Shown here: positions 1 through 12,665 of the stretch, piece by piece
Layout of the letters: each line of letters opens with the position of its first letter
Position numbering within the stretch: the stretch's first letter is position 1
Assembly: GCA_903871855.1 (NCBI GenBank)
Contig: CAIQIK010000012.1
Span: 1 to 64,000, forward strand
Direction of reading: 5' to 3'
DNA: 64,000 nucleotides
Source: an uncultured Caldisericota bacterium
GTDB lineage: Bacteria; Caldisericota; Caldisericia; Cryosericales; Cryosericaceae
Program-made: the position numbers and the translations under genes
Notes under the pieces: model-generated
What the model saw: the letters and a program-made list of their open reading frames with translations, nothing else
Databases searched by the model: none
What the model was told of the DNA's origin: nothing

Positions 1-1145
1 ATGTTGATGTCTCGTTGCAGGGAGATGGGGTCAACATCCTTGAGCTGTTGCAGGAGCCGTGCCTTTGCCTGGTCACTGACCTCGGGAGCCTGCAGGAGCC
101 GGTGCAGGGGAGTGAGAGGAGCATGGTATCTCTTCTGGATCATGCTGCCAGTGCGAACCTTTTCCAGGAGGGCCATGGAGGGTTGGAGCACATTGGCACG
201 CTGAGCAAGCAATGTTTCCAGTTGTCTGAGATCAGCAAGTTGTCCCTCCGTATCGAACCGGCGGTAGCCCAGGCACCGGCGTACCAGGGTCCAGTTCTTG
301 CTCTCCACGTAGCAGTTGTCGTTCTTGTGGTACGGACGGGAACGGGTGAAGTGAATACTGTGTGCCTCACAGAATCGTCGTAGTTCATCATTGATGAACT
401 TACTTCCGTTGTCCGAGTGCAGGATCAAGACTTGGAACGGCAGGTGACTCAAGACGATGGTGAGAGCATCAAAGACGTACACCTGTGCACGGTTGGGGAC
501 GGGGACAATCTCCGTCCATCCAGAACAGCGGTCGGTGACGGTGAGGGTGTAACAGTGGTCCCCGGTTGCCTTTCCTCCATCATGACTTACCAAGTCTACC
601 TCCATCTGTCCCGGAGCAGCAGCCGAGAGTTCCCGGGAGGAGACGATGGGAATGAGTCTGAGAAGGCTTCCTGGTTTTGTCCGGGGAGCATGCCTCCGGT
701 TGTTCCCCTTGGCTTTCTCTTCCCGGAGCAGTCGGTCCATGGTGGCAGACCCCATCCTCAGGAGTGCACCATGCAGAGGATCCGGAAGGCTCGTTCCATG
801 TCTCTCCAGGGCATGCAGGAGCTCCGGCATGGCTACTTGCAGTCTCTTCCCACAGAGTTCCCCGCTCAGGTGATACATCCAGACGAGTGCCTCTACCACG
901 GCAGGACTGTACACATGCTTGCGTTCTCTGGGCCAGGGAGAGGGCCTCGTTGGTACCAGGGACACTGCTCCCAGGATAACCCGCTTGGCGTACGTACGGA
1001 GCAGGTATGCTGCATACGGAGGACTGTATCCTGTCGTAGCACAGAATTCCTGCAGCATGGTTCCTTTCTCCTTCTTCCGTGCATGGAGATATCGCAGTGC
1101 GACCTCTCTTCCAACATGCCGTTTCTCTTGCATTGATAGCGCCAT
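1..1145 (-). mobile_element. IS transposase with integrase-core (DDE) domain, 3' end cut by window edge
   Basis: Reverse-strand frame from ATG at 1145 is open to the window edge (MALSMQEKRHVGREVALRYLHARKKEKGTMLQEFC...). Motifs MEVDLVSHDGG, LILHSDNGSKFINDELRRFCEAHSIHFTRSRPYHKNDNCYVESKNW. Missing from the ORF track because its stop is outside the window. Confidence 0.88.
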
Positions 1146-1275
1146 GATGCTGCTCCTTTCCCTCCTCTTCACACAAGGATGTCAGTATCATGGCTGCCTC
1201 CTCTCGTTTCACGATGATTTGTTCGTGATGCAACGAAGGGAGTTCGCGATGAATTAAGATGATGCAACTCGCCAT

Positions 1276-1303
1276 TTGCCGAATAGGGAGACCGAACTAT
1301 ACT
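1276..1303 (+). promoter_or_regulatory. Putative sigma70-type promoter of recA
   Basis: TTGCCG, 16 nt, TATACT upstream of recA. Confidence 0.45.
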
Positions 1304-1337
1304 GAACTGGTAGGCTTACACCAAACGTGGAGGCTGT

Positions 1338-2402
1338 ATGGAAAATGCAAAGATGACCGACAAGGTACAGAAGAACGAGGCCGCAGACAGAGTGACCGAT
1401 CGCGACAAAGCTCTGGCAGCTGCCATGTCTCAGATAGAGAAGCAGTTTGGCAAGGGTTCAGTCATGAAGCTTGGCGATCGCTCAGAAAGGGCGTTGGTTC
1501 CTGCCATTTCGACCGGTAGCCTTTCGCTTGATGCCGCGCTCGGCATTGGCGGGCTTCCACGCGGCAGGATCGTTGAGATCTACGGTCCAGAGGGGGGAGG
1601 CAAGACCACTCTTGCTCTCCAGGCAATTGCCGAGGCACAGAAGGCGGGGGGCAGGGCGGCATTCATCGATGCTGAGCATGCTCTTGACCCTGTGTACGCC
1701 CGGAACATCGGAGTCGACGTAGACGAGCTCATCATCTCACAGCCTGACTATGCCGAGCAAGCTCTGGAGATAGCCGACATGCTTGTCCAGTCAGGTGGTT
1801 TGGATGTGTTTGCCCTTGATTCTGTGGCTGCGCTTGTACCGAGAGCTGAGCTCGAAGGCATGATGGGGGATCAGTTTGTGGGACTTCAGGCGCGTCTCAT
1901 GTCGCAGGCTCTGCGCAAGCTTACGGGTGTCCTGAGTAAGTCACAGACGTGTGCTATCTTCATCAACCAGTTGCGCGAGAAGATTGGCGTCACGTACGGG
2001 AATCCAGAGGTCACACCCGGTGGACGTGCGCTGAAGTTCTACTCATCCGTGAGGCTGGAAGTGCGTCGCGTCGAGAGTATCACCGAGGGTGACGCGGTCA
2101 TTGGTAACAAGGTGAAGGTCAAGGTTGTCAAGAACAAGATGGCGCCGCCCTATCGTGTGGCGCAGTTCGACGTCATCTTCGGCAAGGGTATCCAGACGTT
2201 CGGCGAGGTCGTAGACTTGGCCGTGCAGTTCGACATCATTGAGAAGAGCGGGTCGTGGTATGCCTACGGCGGCACACGGCTTGCACAGGGACGCGACAAC
2301 GCTGCGGCCTACCTCAAGGAACACGCAGACATCATGGCCGAGATAAAGGACAAGGTCCGCGACAAGCTTTCGCCTCAAGCGGATCCTGCCCCCACAGACT
2401 AG
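1338..2402 (+). CDS. recA: Recombinase RecA
   Basis: [79 protein letters not shown]. Confidence 0.98.
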   Translation: MENAKMTDKVQKNEAADRVTDRDKALAAAMSQIEKQFGKGSVMKLGDRSERALVPAISTGSLSLDAALGIGGLPRGRIVEIYGPEGGGKTTLALQAIAEAQKAGGRAAFIDAEHALDPVYARNIGVDVDELIISQPDYAEQALEIADMLVQSGGLDVFALDSVAALVPRAELEGMMGDQFVGLQARLMSQALRKLTGVLSKSQTCAIFINQLREKIGVTYGNPEVTPGGRALKFYSSVRLEVRRVESITEGDAVIGNKVKVKVVKNKMAPPYRVAQFDVIFGKGIQTFGEVVDLAVQFDIIEKSGSWYAYGGTRLAQGRDNAAAYLKEHADIMAEIKDKVRDKLSPQADPAPTD

Positions 2403-2478
2403 TTCGGCAGGGTTCCTTGAAGGCACTTCGGTCGGCATTGGCCAGACTGAAGTCATATACGCTAAGGATGGTAGATAC

Positions 2479-4029
2479 ATGCCTGGAACAAACGGGATCA
2501 TCTCCTCCGCGATATACGCGGGGATGCTGATTCTTGGCATTGTCATAGGTCTCCTCATTGAAGGATACATCGCCAGGAACCGTGTCGAGTCGGCGCGTGA
2601 GCTCGTGCGCAGGATGGAACAGGAAGCGCGTTCGAGCATCGAGGCCGAGAATGCCAAGAACAGGCTCAAGCTCCAAGAAGAACTTGAAGAGAAGAAGAAC
2701 AGTCTGGAGAACAGGTTCGTTGCCCGCCAGACAGAGCTGCAGAAGACGGAGCATCGTCTGATCCAGAAAGAGGACTTTCTTGACCATCGCGTTGAGCAGG
2801 TGGAGCAGAAGAACAGAGATCTTGACGCAGCACAAGAGAAGCTTCGCAGCAAGACGGAGGTCCTCGAGGGTCAGCGAGTTGCCGCGGAAGCTGAACTACA
2901 GCGTATTGCGCAACTGAATCCCGACGAGGCCCGGGCGATCGTTCTGGACCGAGCGGAAAAGGACACGAGGTCCCGCGTTGCCAAGATGATAGGCGAGGTG
3001 GTACATGATGCTCAGCTTCAGGCTGATGCCAAGGCAGCTGAGGTCATCGCTTCGTCTATCCAGAAGATTGCCACTGACTACGTGGGTGAGTCTACGATCA
3101 GCGTCGTTCCTCTCCCCTCCGAAGACTGGAAGGGACGCATCATTGGCCGCGAAGGACGGAATATCAGGGCTTTCGAGACTCTGACGGGTGTGGACCTCCT
3201 GATCGATGATACCCCGGAAGCCGTCACCTTGTCCGCGTTCAACCCGATTCGACGGGAAGTGGCACGGATTGCCCTCGAACGGCTGGTTGCTGACGGACGC
3301 ATTCACCCGGCGCACATCGAACAATTCGTCGAGGAAGCGGAACGCCAGATGGACGAACGAGTTTTCAGCGAAGGGCAGCAGGCGGCGAACCATGTCGGCA
3401 TTGCCGGCCTCTCCGACGAAATCACGCGCCTGATTGGTCGGCTGAAGTACCGCACGAGCTATGGCCAGAACGTCCTCGCACATTCAGTGGAGGCGGCTTT
3501 CATAGCAGCTAACATCGCGTCCGAGCTGAAGCTTCCTGCTGGACCAGCAAAACGGGCCGGGTTCCTTCACGACATCGGCAAAGCTGTCGACTACGAAATC
3601 GAAGGACCACACGCGCTCATCGGGTCGGACATCCTGAACAAGTCCGGCGAACCCGAGAGCATTGTTCATGCCGTCGCCGCACATCATTCCGACGTTCCTA
3701 TGGAGACTGTTCTTGACGTCATCGTGCACGTCGCCGACGCTCTCTCCGCATCAAGACCAGGCGCTCGCCGTGAAAGCGTTGAAAGCTACATTAAGCGCTT
3801 GGAGAAACTGGAGTCAATTGCTAACTCGATACCTGGAATCAAGAAGTCATATGCCATACAGGCGGGACGTGAGTTGCGAATTCTTGTGGAACCCGATGAA
3901 GTTGACGAGTCCCTGGCAGCAAAGATCGCCATGGATGTTGCCCGCAAGGTGGAACTGGAAGTCTCGTACCCGGGGCAGATCAAGGTGACCGTCGTTCGTG
4001 AGACCAGATATTCCGACTACGCTAAATAA
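2479..4029 (+). CDS. rny: Ribonuclease Y
   Basis: N-terminal TM, coiled coil, KH domain (GRIIGREGRNIRAFETLTGVDLLIDDTPEAVTLSAFNPIRREVAR), HD domain (GFLHDIGKAVDYE). Confidence 0.97.
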   Translation: MPGTNGIISSAIYAGMLILGIVIGLLIEGYIARNRVESARELVRRMEQEARSSIEAENAKNRLKLQEELEEKKNSLENRFVARQTELQKTEHRLIQKEDFLDHRVEQVEQKNRDLDAAQEKLRSKTEVLEGQRVAAEAELQRIAQLNPDEARAIVLDRAEKDTRSRVAKMIGEVVHDAQLQADAKAAEVIASSIQKIATDYVGESTISVVPLPSEDWKGRIIGREGRNIRAFETLTGVDLLIDDTPEAVTLSAFNPIRREVARIALERLVADGRIHPAHIEQFVEEAERQMDERVFSEGQQAANHVGIAGLSDEITRLIGRLKYRTSYGQNVLAHSVEAAFIAANIASELKLPAGPAKRAGFLHDIGKAVDYEIEGPHALIGSDILNKSGEPESIVHAVAAHHSDVPMETVLDVIVHVADALSASRPGARRESVESYIKRLEKLESIANSIPGIKKSYAIQAGRELRILVEPDEVDESLAAKIAMDVARKVELEVSYPGQIKVTVVRETRYSDYAK

Positions 4030-5692
4030 CACTTTCAACGGCCTGGACACCGCATACAAGCTGCCTTTCGAGAAGGGTTCTCTCGGTAAACTCCCGGCTA
4101 CGCCGGGGGTTTACGTCATACGGGATTCCTCTGACCGTATCATCTATGTCGGCAAAGCCAAGAATCTCCGCAAGAGAGTCGAGTCGTACTTCAGAAACGA
4201 CCTGAATCCGAAAACGAAATCGATGGTGGGTAATGCCCGCTTCTTCAGTTTCATCACGGCGGGACACGAGGATCAGGCTCTGGTCCTCGAGTCGAATTTT
4301 ATCAAGTGCTACAAGCCCCATTACAACGTCCAGCTCATCGACGGCAAGTCGTATCCCCTGATCGAGTTGACGGGAGAGGCTTTTCCGATCCTCAGGAAGA
4401 CCCGTCGTGTAACGACGGCCAGAAACCGCTACTTTGGTCCATATCCGAAGTCTGGACTGCTGAACCTTGGCCTTGACAGCCTGAGACATGCGTTTCCAGT
4501 CCGGACGTGCCATCGAAGAATCAACCCGGCGAAACCCACCAAGCCTTGCCTTGACTTCGACCTGGGCCTCTGTCTGGCACCGTGTGGGAACCGGTGTTCG
4601 CACGATGAGTATGCAGAGGTGGTCCAGGACCTGTCGGAGTTCCTGAACGGCAAGATGCGCGCGTTGCTGAGACAGCTCGAGAACAGCATGGATCAAGCGT
4701 CTCGGTCGCAGCAGTATGAGCGGGCGGTACGTCACCGGGACTCGTACCTGGCGCTCAAGGGATTGTTTGAGCGATACGCCGTGTTTGCGCCCAAGGCGCG
4801 AGACATGGATGTCTTCGCATTTCATAGGCAGGGGAATCTTGTGGCCGTTGTCCGGCAAGCACTTCGTGAGGGAAGGTTGATCGCTTCCACAGAGTTCATC
4901 TATGATCTGAAGGGTAAGGATGCTCTCGATGCAGTCATGCGGGCGGATCTTATTATCGATTTCTACCAGCGGTTTCGCGTAGCTGCTCCGGTGCGGATTG
5001 CTGTCGACGCTGTGGGCGCCGAAGCGACGATTGTGCGCGATCGGCTGCGGGAGGCTCTTGGATCAGCAATTTCCTTGGCGTCACCACGTTCGACAGAGGC
5101 CTCGCGCCTCCTGCGTTTTGCAGCCGAGAATGCAGAACAGAAACTCATTGCCTCGACGCGGGCGAGTGACATCCCCGCGCAGCTGTCAGTTCTGAAGGCG
5201 ATATTGGACCTTGAACACCTGCCGGTGCGTATTGAAGGATACGACGTATCGAACATCTCGGGAAAAGACGCCACTGTTTCCATGGTCGTTTTTGTGGCCG
5301 GCAAACCCGCCAAGGATCAGTACAGACTGTTCAATATGCACTCTCTGGATACACCGAACGATCCAGCAATGCTGGCGGAGGCTCTTGCGCGGCGCTTCGC
5401 AAGGTGGAGTGACATCACTTTTGGCGACCCTGCGAATCTCCTGCTGATCGACGGTGGACTGTCGCAGCTGGGAGCTGTATGTGCGGTACGCGACGAGGCC
5501 GGCGTGGATGTTCCCGTTGTAGGCATCGCCAAGAAGGAAGAACTGCTGTACCGCGAAGGAACACCGGAACCGGTACGGCTCTCACATGATTCCGGTGCTT
5601 TGCTGTTGCTCATGGCCATTCGGGACGAAGCTCACCGCTTTGGCAAGCGGGAGTTTCACAAACGCCACGAAGGCTCTCTGAAGCACCGCTGA
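3998..5692 (+). CDS. uvrC: UvrABC system protein C
   Basis: GIY-YIG domain (LPATPGVYVIRDSSDRIIYVGKAKNLRKRVESYF), Cys cluster, C-terminal nuclease/HhH region; start overlaps rny. Confidence 0.96.
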   Translation: MRPDIPTTLNNTFNGLDTAYKLPFEKGSLGKLPATPGVYVIRDSSDRIIYVGKAKNLRKRVESYFRNDLNPKTKSMVGNARFFSFITAGHEDQALVLESNFIKCYKPHYNVQLIDGKSYPLIELTGEAFPILRKTRRVTTARNRYFGPYPKSGLLNLGLDSLRHAFPVRTCHRRINPAKPTKPCLDFDLGLCLAPCGNRCSHDEYAEVVQDLSEFLNGKMRALLRQLENSMDQASRSQQYERAVRHRDSYLALKGLFERYAVFAPKARDMDVFAFHRQGNLVAVVRQALREGRLIASTEFIYDLKGKDALDAVMRADLIIDFYQRFRVAAPVRIAVDAVGAEATIVRDRLREALGSAISLASPRSTEASRLLRFAAENAEQKLIASTRASDIPAQLSVLKAILDLEHLPVRIEGYDVSNISGKDATVSMVVFVAGKPAKDQYRLFNMHSLDTPNDPAMLAEALARRFARWSDITFGDPANLLLIDGGLSQLGAVCAVRDEAGVDVPVVGIAKKEELLYREGTPEPVRLSHDSGALLLLMAIRDEAHRFGKREFHKRHEGSLKHR

Positions 5693-5709
5693 TCACGAAA
5701 GGAGACCTT

Positions 5710-6066
5710 ATGGACCTCATTATTCGTCTGTTGCTCAACGCTTCTGTTTTTCTGCTCGTCAGCAGGGTGGTCCCCGGCTTCGACGTTGCCTCGTTATGGG
5801 CGGCGTTATGGGCGGCGCTCATCTTCGGATTCGTGAACGCTCTCATTCGACCGATCCTGCTCGCCATAAGCCTTCCACTGAGCATTCTGAGTCTTGGACT
5901 GTTTACGCTCGTCATCGACGCGGCAGTCATGGCTCTGACAGCATGGCTGGTCCCGGGCTTCGACGTCCACGGTTTCCTGGCGGCGCTCATCGGATGGGTG
6001 CTCGTCTCCCTCGGGAGCATGGTTGTCTCATCCTTGCTCAGAGACAACGGAGGCAGGCGGGCGTGA
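5710..6066 (+). CDS. Phage holin family (YvlD/PF04020-like) membrane protein
   Basis: About 118 aa, hydrophobic, with repeated VVPGFDV/LVPGFDV and ALIFGFVNALIRPILL. Confidence 0.8.
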   Translation: MDLIIRLLLNASVFLLVSRVVPGFDVASLWAALWAALIFGFVNALIRPILLAISLPLSILSLGLFTLVIDAAVMALTAWLVPGFDVHGFLAALIGWVLVSLGSMVVSSLLRDNGGRRA

Positions 6067-6794
6067 GTCCGCACATGCTTGGGGACTTCCATGTCCATAC
6101 TATCTTCTCTGGACATGCGTTCTCTACGCTTCAGGAAGTAGTTGCCGTAGCACAGGAGCGTGGCCTGCACTATCTTGCCATCACGGACCATGGACCCGCA
6201 CGCCCGGATGGGCCCATGCTGGACTACTTCAAGAATCTCAACAGACAGGATACCCTGCGTCACTTGCCCGGGATCCGGGTGCTCATAGGGGTTGAAGCAA
6301 ACATCATCAATCCCTGGGGCGACCTGGACATGCCTGAGAAGTTGTTGCATGAGCTCGACATTGTGATTGCCGGGTTCCACAACGCTACGGGGTACGGTGG
6401 CTCGTCGGTTTCCGAGAACACGGGAGCCCTCATCAAGGCTATCGAGAAAAACCGGATAACGGTCGTGGCTCATATCGGCGACCCCCGTTTTCCATATCCA
6501 GTAGATCTCGAAGAGTCGATTGCAGCTGCAGCAGCAAAGGGAGTGCTTGTCGAGCTGAACGAGTCGGCTCTTCATACCTGGAAGGACGTCAACGTTGCTC
6601 ACTACGAGCGCATCCTGGAGCTCCTCGGCAAGTACCATGCCCCGATCCTGATGAGCTCGGATTCGCACATCTCCTACAGCGTAGGCATCGTGTCGGGGTG
6701 CGAGAGGCTACTGGCTGCACACGGGATCGATCTAGCTTCTACGGTAAACTATTCGGAAGAGCTGATTCAGAAATATCTGATTCCCCGGTCATGA
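6063..6794 (+). CDS. PHP-domain phosphoesterase
   Basis: GTG start overlaps previous stop (GTGA). DFHVHTIFSGHAFST, ITDHGPA, GVEANI, SSDSHIS. Confidence 0.88.
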   Translation: MSPHMLGDFHVHTIFSGHAFSTLQEVVAVAQERGLHYLAITDHGPARPDGPMLDYFKNLNRQDTLRHLPGIRVLIGVEANIINPWGDLDMPEKLLHELDIVIAGFHNATGYGGSSVSENTGALIKAIEKNRITVVAHIGDPRFPYPVDLEESIAAAAAKGVLVELNESALHTWKDVNVAHYERILELLGKYHAPILMSSDSHISYSVGIVSGCERLLAAHGIDLASTVNYSEELIQKYLIPRS

Positions 6795-8038
6795 GCGGCG
6801 AAGGCATCGCGCGAACGGCTGTTATTGTGAGCGTCCGGCGAGTCGGCGAAGACATGGATCCTGACCGGGCCGAAGAAACACGCCAACTAGCCGAGGGACT
6901 TGGAGCAGATGTACTTCAAATGAAGACGTTTGTGCAGCGGACACCTCAGCATTATCTGCTTGGCAAGGGTCAGGTGGAGGAGCTGCATGACCTGCTGCAA
7001 GCTCTACGGGCGGACCTTGTCATTTTCGATTCCGAGCTTACGCCTCCGCAGTATCGTCACATGATCGACTTTCTCGAGAGTTCAGTGATGGACCGTACCA
7101 GACTCATTCTGGAGACGTTCGCTGCTCACGCGCACACGGGGGAAGCGAAGAAGCGTGTGCAGATTGCTGAGCGTATGTTTGAGCTCGGGCAGTTGCGTGC
7201 AATGAATGCAGGATATGATCAGCAGGCGGGTTTCATCGGCATGCGCGGGCCTGGCGAGACCTTGTTTCAGAAGCGCCGCCGAGCAAAGAGATCGGAGATC
7301 CACGATCTCCGTGAAGAGGTGAAGAAGGTCGATACGCGGTATGCCATAAAGACGCACACTCGGCAGGAATCGGCGACTGCAAAAGTCGCTGTCGTAGGAT
7401 ATACCAATGTGGGCAAGAGCACGCTAATCAATCTGCTGGCCGGGTCTGAGCTGCTGGTCGAGAACAGGCTGTTTGCGACGCTGGACACAGCAGCAAGACC
7501 AGCCCACTTCGGACGCCAATCCGCCGTTCTGATCGATACAGTCGGGTTTATCCGCGACCTTCCCGAATCACTCATGGATTCGTTTCGCTCTACTCTCGAG
7601 GAAGCCCGTGATGCGGACCTCCTCCTGCACATTGTCGATGCCGGCGTGCGAGACCTGCACGAGCGTATTCACGTTGTCGACACCGTTCTGGCACGCATTG
7701 GCTGTGCCGACATTCCCCGGATGCTGATCTTCAACAAGATCGATACGGTCGGTCAGGCCAGGCGGGAAGAGGTTCTCCACATCGGAGCAGGGTTCTTGGT
7801 CTCTGCTACGACTCTTGAGGGTATCGATCGACTCAAGGACCACATTGCGGAAGTCCTGCTCCGCCGCGTTGTCCACGGGCGATACATTATCCCGTTCACT
7901 GAGCCGGGAGCGCGAGCTGAACTCTATGCCGGTGCAGTTGTCCTGAATGAGAGACTCACCGCGCGGAGCTGGATCATCGAAGCAGCTGGCGCAGCTCCCG
8001 GCACCCGCCTCCCTCACCGTTTCCTGCGAAAGGATTGA
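6791..8038 (+). CDS. hflX: GTPase HflX (divergent linker motif)
   Basis: GYTNVGKSTLINLL, DTVGFIRDLP, FNKID; ATG overlaps previous TGA (ATGA). Confidence 0.93.
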   Translation: MSGEGIARTAVIVSVRRVGEDMDPDRAEETRQLAEGLGADVLQMKTFVQRTPQHYLLGKGQVEELHDLLQALRADLVIFDSELTPPQYRHMIDFLESSVMDRTRLILETFAAHAHTGEAKKRVQIAERMFELGQLRAMNAGYDQQAGFIGMRGPGETLFQKRRRAKRSEIHDLREEVKKVDTRYAIKTHTRQESATAKVAVVGYTNVGKSTLINLLAGSELLVENRLFATLDTAARPAHFGRQSAVLIDTVGFIRDLPESLMDSFRSTLEEARDADLLLHIVDAGVRDLHERIHVVDTVLARIGCADIPRMLIFNKIDTVGQARREEVLHIGAGFLVSATTLEGIDRLKDHIAEVLLRRVVHGRYIIPFTEPGARAELYAGAVVLNERLTARSWIIEAAGAAPGTRLPHRFLRKD

Positions 8039-8096
8039 CGGCAGCCACCCAGCGTTCCTGTGCCCGGCATGTGAACGCCTGCGAGCCCCGACTCTA

Positions 8097-8124
8097 TTGG
8101 CAACAGGGACCGCATCCATATAAT
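8097..8124 (+). promoter_or_regulatory. Putative sigma70-type promoter of queA-tgt
   Basis: TTGGCA, 16 nt, TATAAT. Confidence 0.5.
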
Positions 8125-8198
8125 ACACTCTGCTGAACTGGAAACCGGTGCATTGACGTCGGCGCACAGCGGCGTGGAGACAAGGAGCTGGACAAAGC

Positions 8199-10357
<2,159 letters not shown>

Positions 10358-10382
10358 GTACCTCGCAGCGCCCATTGCCGCA

Positions 10383-10411
10383 TTGACACTGAGTCTCATT
10401 TGATGTACATT
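10383..10411 (+). promoter_or_regulatory. Putative sigma70-type promoter of secDF
   Basis: TTGACA, 17 nt, TACATT. Confidence 0.5.
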
Positions 10412-10442
10412 TGATATGTTGTCGAAACCAGGAGGAACCATA

Positions 10443-11681
10443 ATGCGGTCGAAGGTAACAGCAAGCCTTATTCTTGTGATTGTCGTGGCTATCGTCGCTG
10501 GTGTGATCAACTACGAGGGATTGATTGCCAAAAACACAAAACTGGTCCCGAAGCTCGGACTTGACCTCAGAGGCGGCGTGCGTATTGTGCTCGAAGCGCA
10601 GGACACGGAGAGCGCCAAGGCTACGAACGAGGCTATCGATGCGGCTGTCGGAGTCATCGACAAGCGTGTCAATGCCCTCGGAGTCAGCGAGGCGGTCGCC
10701 GTTCGTCAGGGTGCCAACTCAAAGCGCATCACCGTGGAACTTCCCGGTTGGGAGGATCCTGAACGTGCCAAAGCGATTATTGGCAAGACCGCGTTGCTCG
10801 AGTTCAAGACCGAGGATGGGAAGGTCGTCGTGAATGGTTCGAACCTCAAGACTGCCCAGCTTGTCTTTAGCCAGGCGCAGGACAGTCTGGGAGAACCCCA
10901 GATCTCGTTTGAGCTGGATGCAGCGGGTACTACGGCGTTCGCTGCCGCAACTCAGGCCAACGTCGGGAAGAAGATCACCATCTACCTCGACAGCCAAGTT
11001 CTGATGAGCCCCACGGTCGAGGTCGCGATCACGGACGGCAAGGGCGTCATTTCGGGCGGTTTCACAGCGGAGGAGGCCAGCAATTATGCGCTCCTGCTCA
11101 AGAGTGGATCGCTTCCCGTCAAACTGGTTGCGATCTCCGAAGAAGTCGTTGGGCCTTCGCTCGGTAGCGTTTTTGTCCACCGCAGTGCGTGGGCGGCATT
11201 GATCGCCTTTCTCCTCGTCGTCATCTGGATGTTCATCATGTACCGGTATCTGGGTCTTGTCTCCGGCATTGCTCTCATCATCTATGCCGATATCCTCATG
11301 GCTGCGTATCTCGTGCTGCATGCAACACTCTCGCTGCCCGCCATCGGTGGTGCGATCTTGTCCATCGGTATGGCGGTAGATGCCAACTGCATCATTTTCG
11401 AACGCATCCGTGAAGAACTTGGGATGAAGAAGACCGTCAAGAGCGCAATTGGAGCGGGTTTCTCTCGCGCATTCCGCGCCGTGTTTGACTCCAACCTGAC
11501 CGTGCTCGTAGGCACCGCGTTCCTGTTCTACTTTGGCACCGGCACCGTGCGCGGATTTTCCGTGACACTTGCTCTCGGCGTTCTCGCCAGCATGTTCACG
11601 GCTGTGTTTGCCAGCCATACGCTGGTTGATCTCCTGCTTACTCCTGGCATTGCCAAGAACAGCAGGAAATTCCTCGGTTAG
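10443..11681 (+). CDS. secD: Protein translocase subunit SecD
   Basis: LGLDLRGGVRIVLEA, GMAVDANCIIFERIREEL; AGGAGG upstream of ATG 10443 (ORF track starts at 10416). Confidence 0.96.
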   Translation: MRSKVTASLILVIVVAIVAGVINYEGLIAKNTKLVPKLGLDLRGGVRIVLEAQDTESAKATNEAIDAAVGVIDKRVNALGVSEAVAVRQGANSKRITVELPGWEDPERAKAIIGKTALLEFKTEDGKVVVNGSNLKTAQLVFSQAQDSLGEPQISFELDAAGTTAFAAATQANVGKKITIYLDSQVLMSPTVEVAITDGKGVISGGFTAEEASNYALLLKSGSLPVKLVAISEEVVGPSLGSVFVHRSAWAALIAFLLVVIWMFIMYRYLGLVSGIALIIYADILMAAYLVLHATLSLPAIGGAILSIGMAVDANCIIFERIREELGMKKTVKSAIGAGFSRAFRAVFDSNLTVLVGTAFLFYFGTGTVRGFSVTLALGVLASMFTAVFASHTLVDLLLTPGIAKNSRKFLG

Positions 11682-11692
11682 GCGGTGCAGCT

Positions 11693-12619
11693 ATGACATT
11701 CAGAGAAAGAATCCTGAAGTGGGACATCATTGGCAAGACACGTACATGGTTCACGGCGTCATCCATCATCATTGCGATCGGCCTTGTGGCCATGGTTGTC
11801 AATACGGTCAGCTTCGGGTCACCGCTCAAGTTTGGTATCGACTTCATAGGCGGAACAGTCATCAACGCCTCCTTTGAGAAAGCTCCCGATGAGGCAGTTG
11901 TCCGCGGCATACTTTCGGCCAACGGCTACAGCAACGTTACGGTGCAACGGGCCGGAGAAAAGGGTATTACGATGAAAGTGGAGGCAAGCGAGATTGACCC
12001 GGCTGTCAGCGGGAAGATCATCAGCGACATTGTGGCGAAGTACGGCGCCGTTGATGTGGGCACCAAGGAAATCACCTCCATCGCACCGGTCATTGGGCGC
12101 GACCTCCTGCGTCGCTCCAGCTTGGCATTGGGCCTTTCGCTGCTGTTTACCTTGCTCTACATCACGATTCGTTTCAAATTCTCATTTGGTCTTGCAACGA
12201 TCCTGGGCATGGTGCATGATATCTTCGTCGCTCTCGGCATCCTGGCTCTTTTCCGGGTTCCTCTCAACGCGCCCTTTGTCGGTGCGTTTCTCGCAATCAT
12301 TACGTACTCGGTGCAGGATGGTGTCGTGGTCATGGACCGCATCCGCGAGAAGCTGCGCTACCGGGCGAAGGAGCCGTTCGACAAGCTTGCAAACGCTGCA
12401 GTCACTGAGACGTGGGTCCGGTCGTTCAACACGTCCTTCACGACGTTTCTCGCCGTGCTGGTTCTGTTCATCATGGGCGGATCTCCAATACGCGACTTCT
12501 CGACGACGCTGTTAGTGGGCATCATCTCTGGAACCTACTCCTCTATCTACATTTCTACGCCTCTGCTTGTACTGTGGGTACAGAGCAGAGAGAGGGCTGC
12601 TGCTCTGCAGAAGGCATAA
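11693..12619 (+). CDS. secF: Protein translocase subunit SecF
   Basis: FGIDFIGGTVI, YSVQDGVVVMDRIREKLR; follows secD. Confidence 0.96.
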   Translation: MTFRERILKWDIIGKTRTWFTASSIIIAIGLVAMVVNTVSFGSPLKFGIDFIGGTVINASFEKAPDEAVVRGILSANGYSNVTVQRAGEKGITMKVEASEIDPAVSGKIISDIVAKYGAVDVGTKEITSIAPVIGRDLLRRSSLALGLSLLFTLLYITIRFKFSFGLATILGMVHDIFVALGILALFRVPLNAPFVGAFLAIITYSVQDGVVVMDRIREKLRYRAKEPFDKLANAAVTETWVRSFNTSFTTFLAVLVLFIMGGSPIRDFSTTLLVGIISGTYSSIYISTPLLVLWVQSRERAAALQKA

Positions 12620-12665
12620 CGCTTCCAGAGCTCACAGTCGACAGGGGACAACGCAGGGGGGCACA

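Noticed and set aside
417-1136. 239-aa + strand ORF over the transposase
   Set aside because: Antisense of the integrase-core transposase, which has clear DDE motifs on the minus strand.
4022-4858. 278-aa minus-strand ORF antisense to uvrC
   Set aside because: Overlaps a certain gene; no domain signal.
10719-11618. 299-aa minus-strand ORF antisense to secD
   Set aside because: Charged low-complexity mirror translation; secD is certain.
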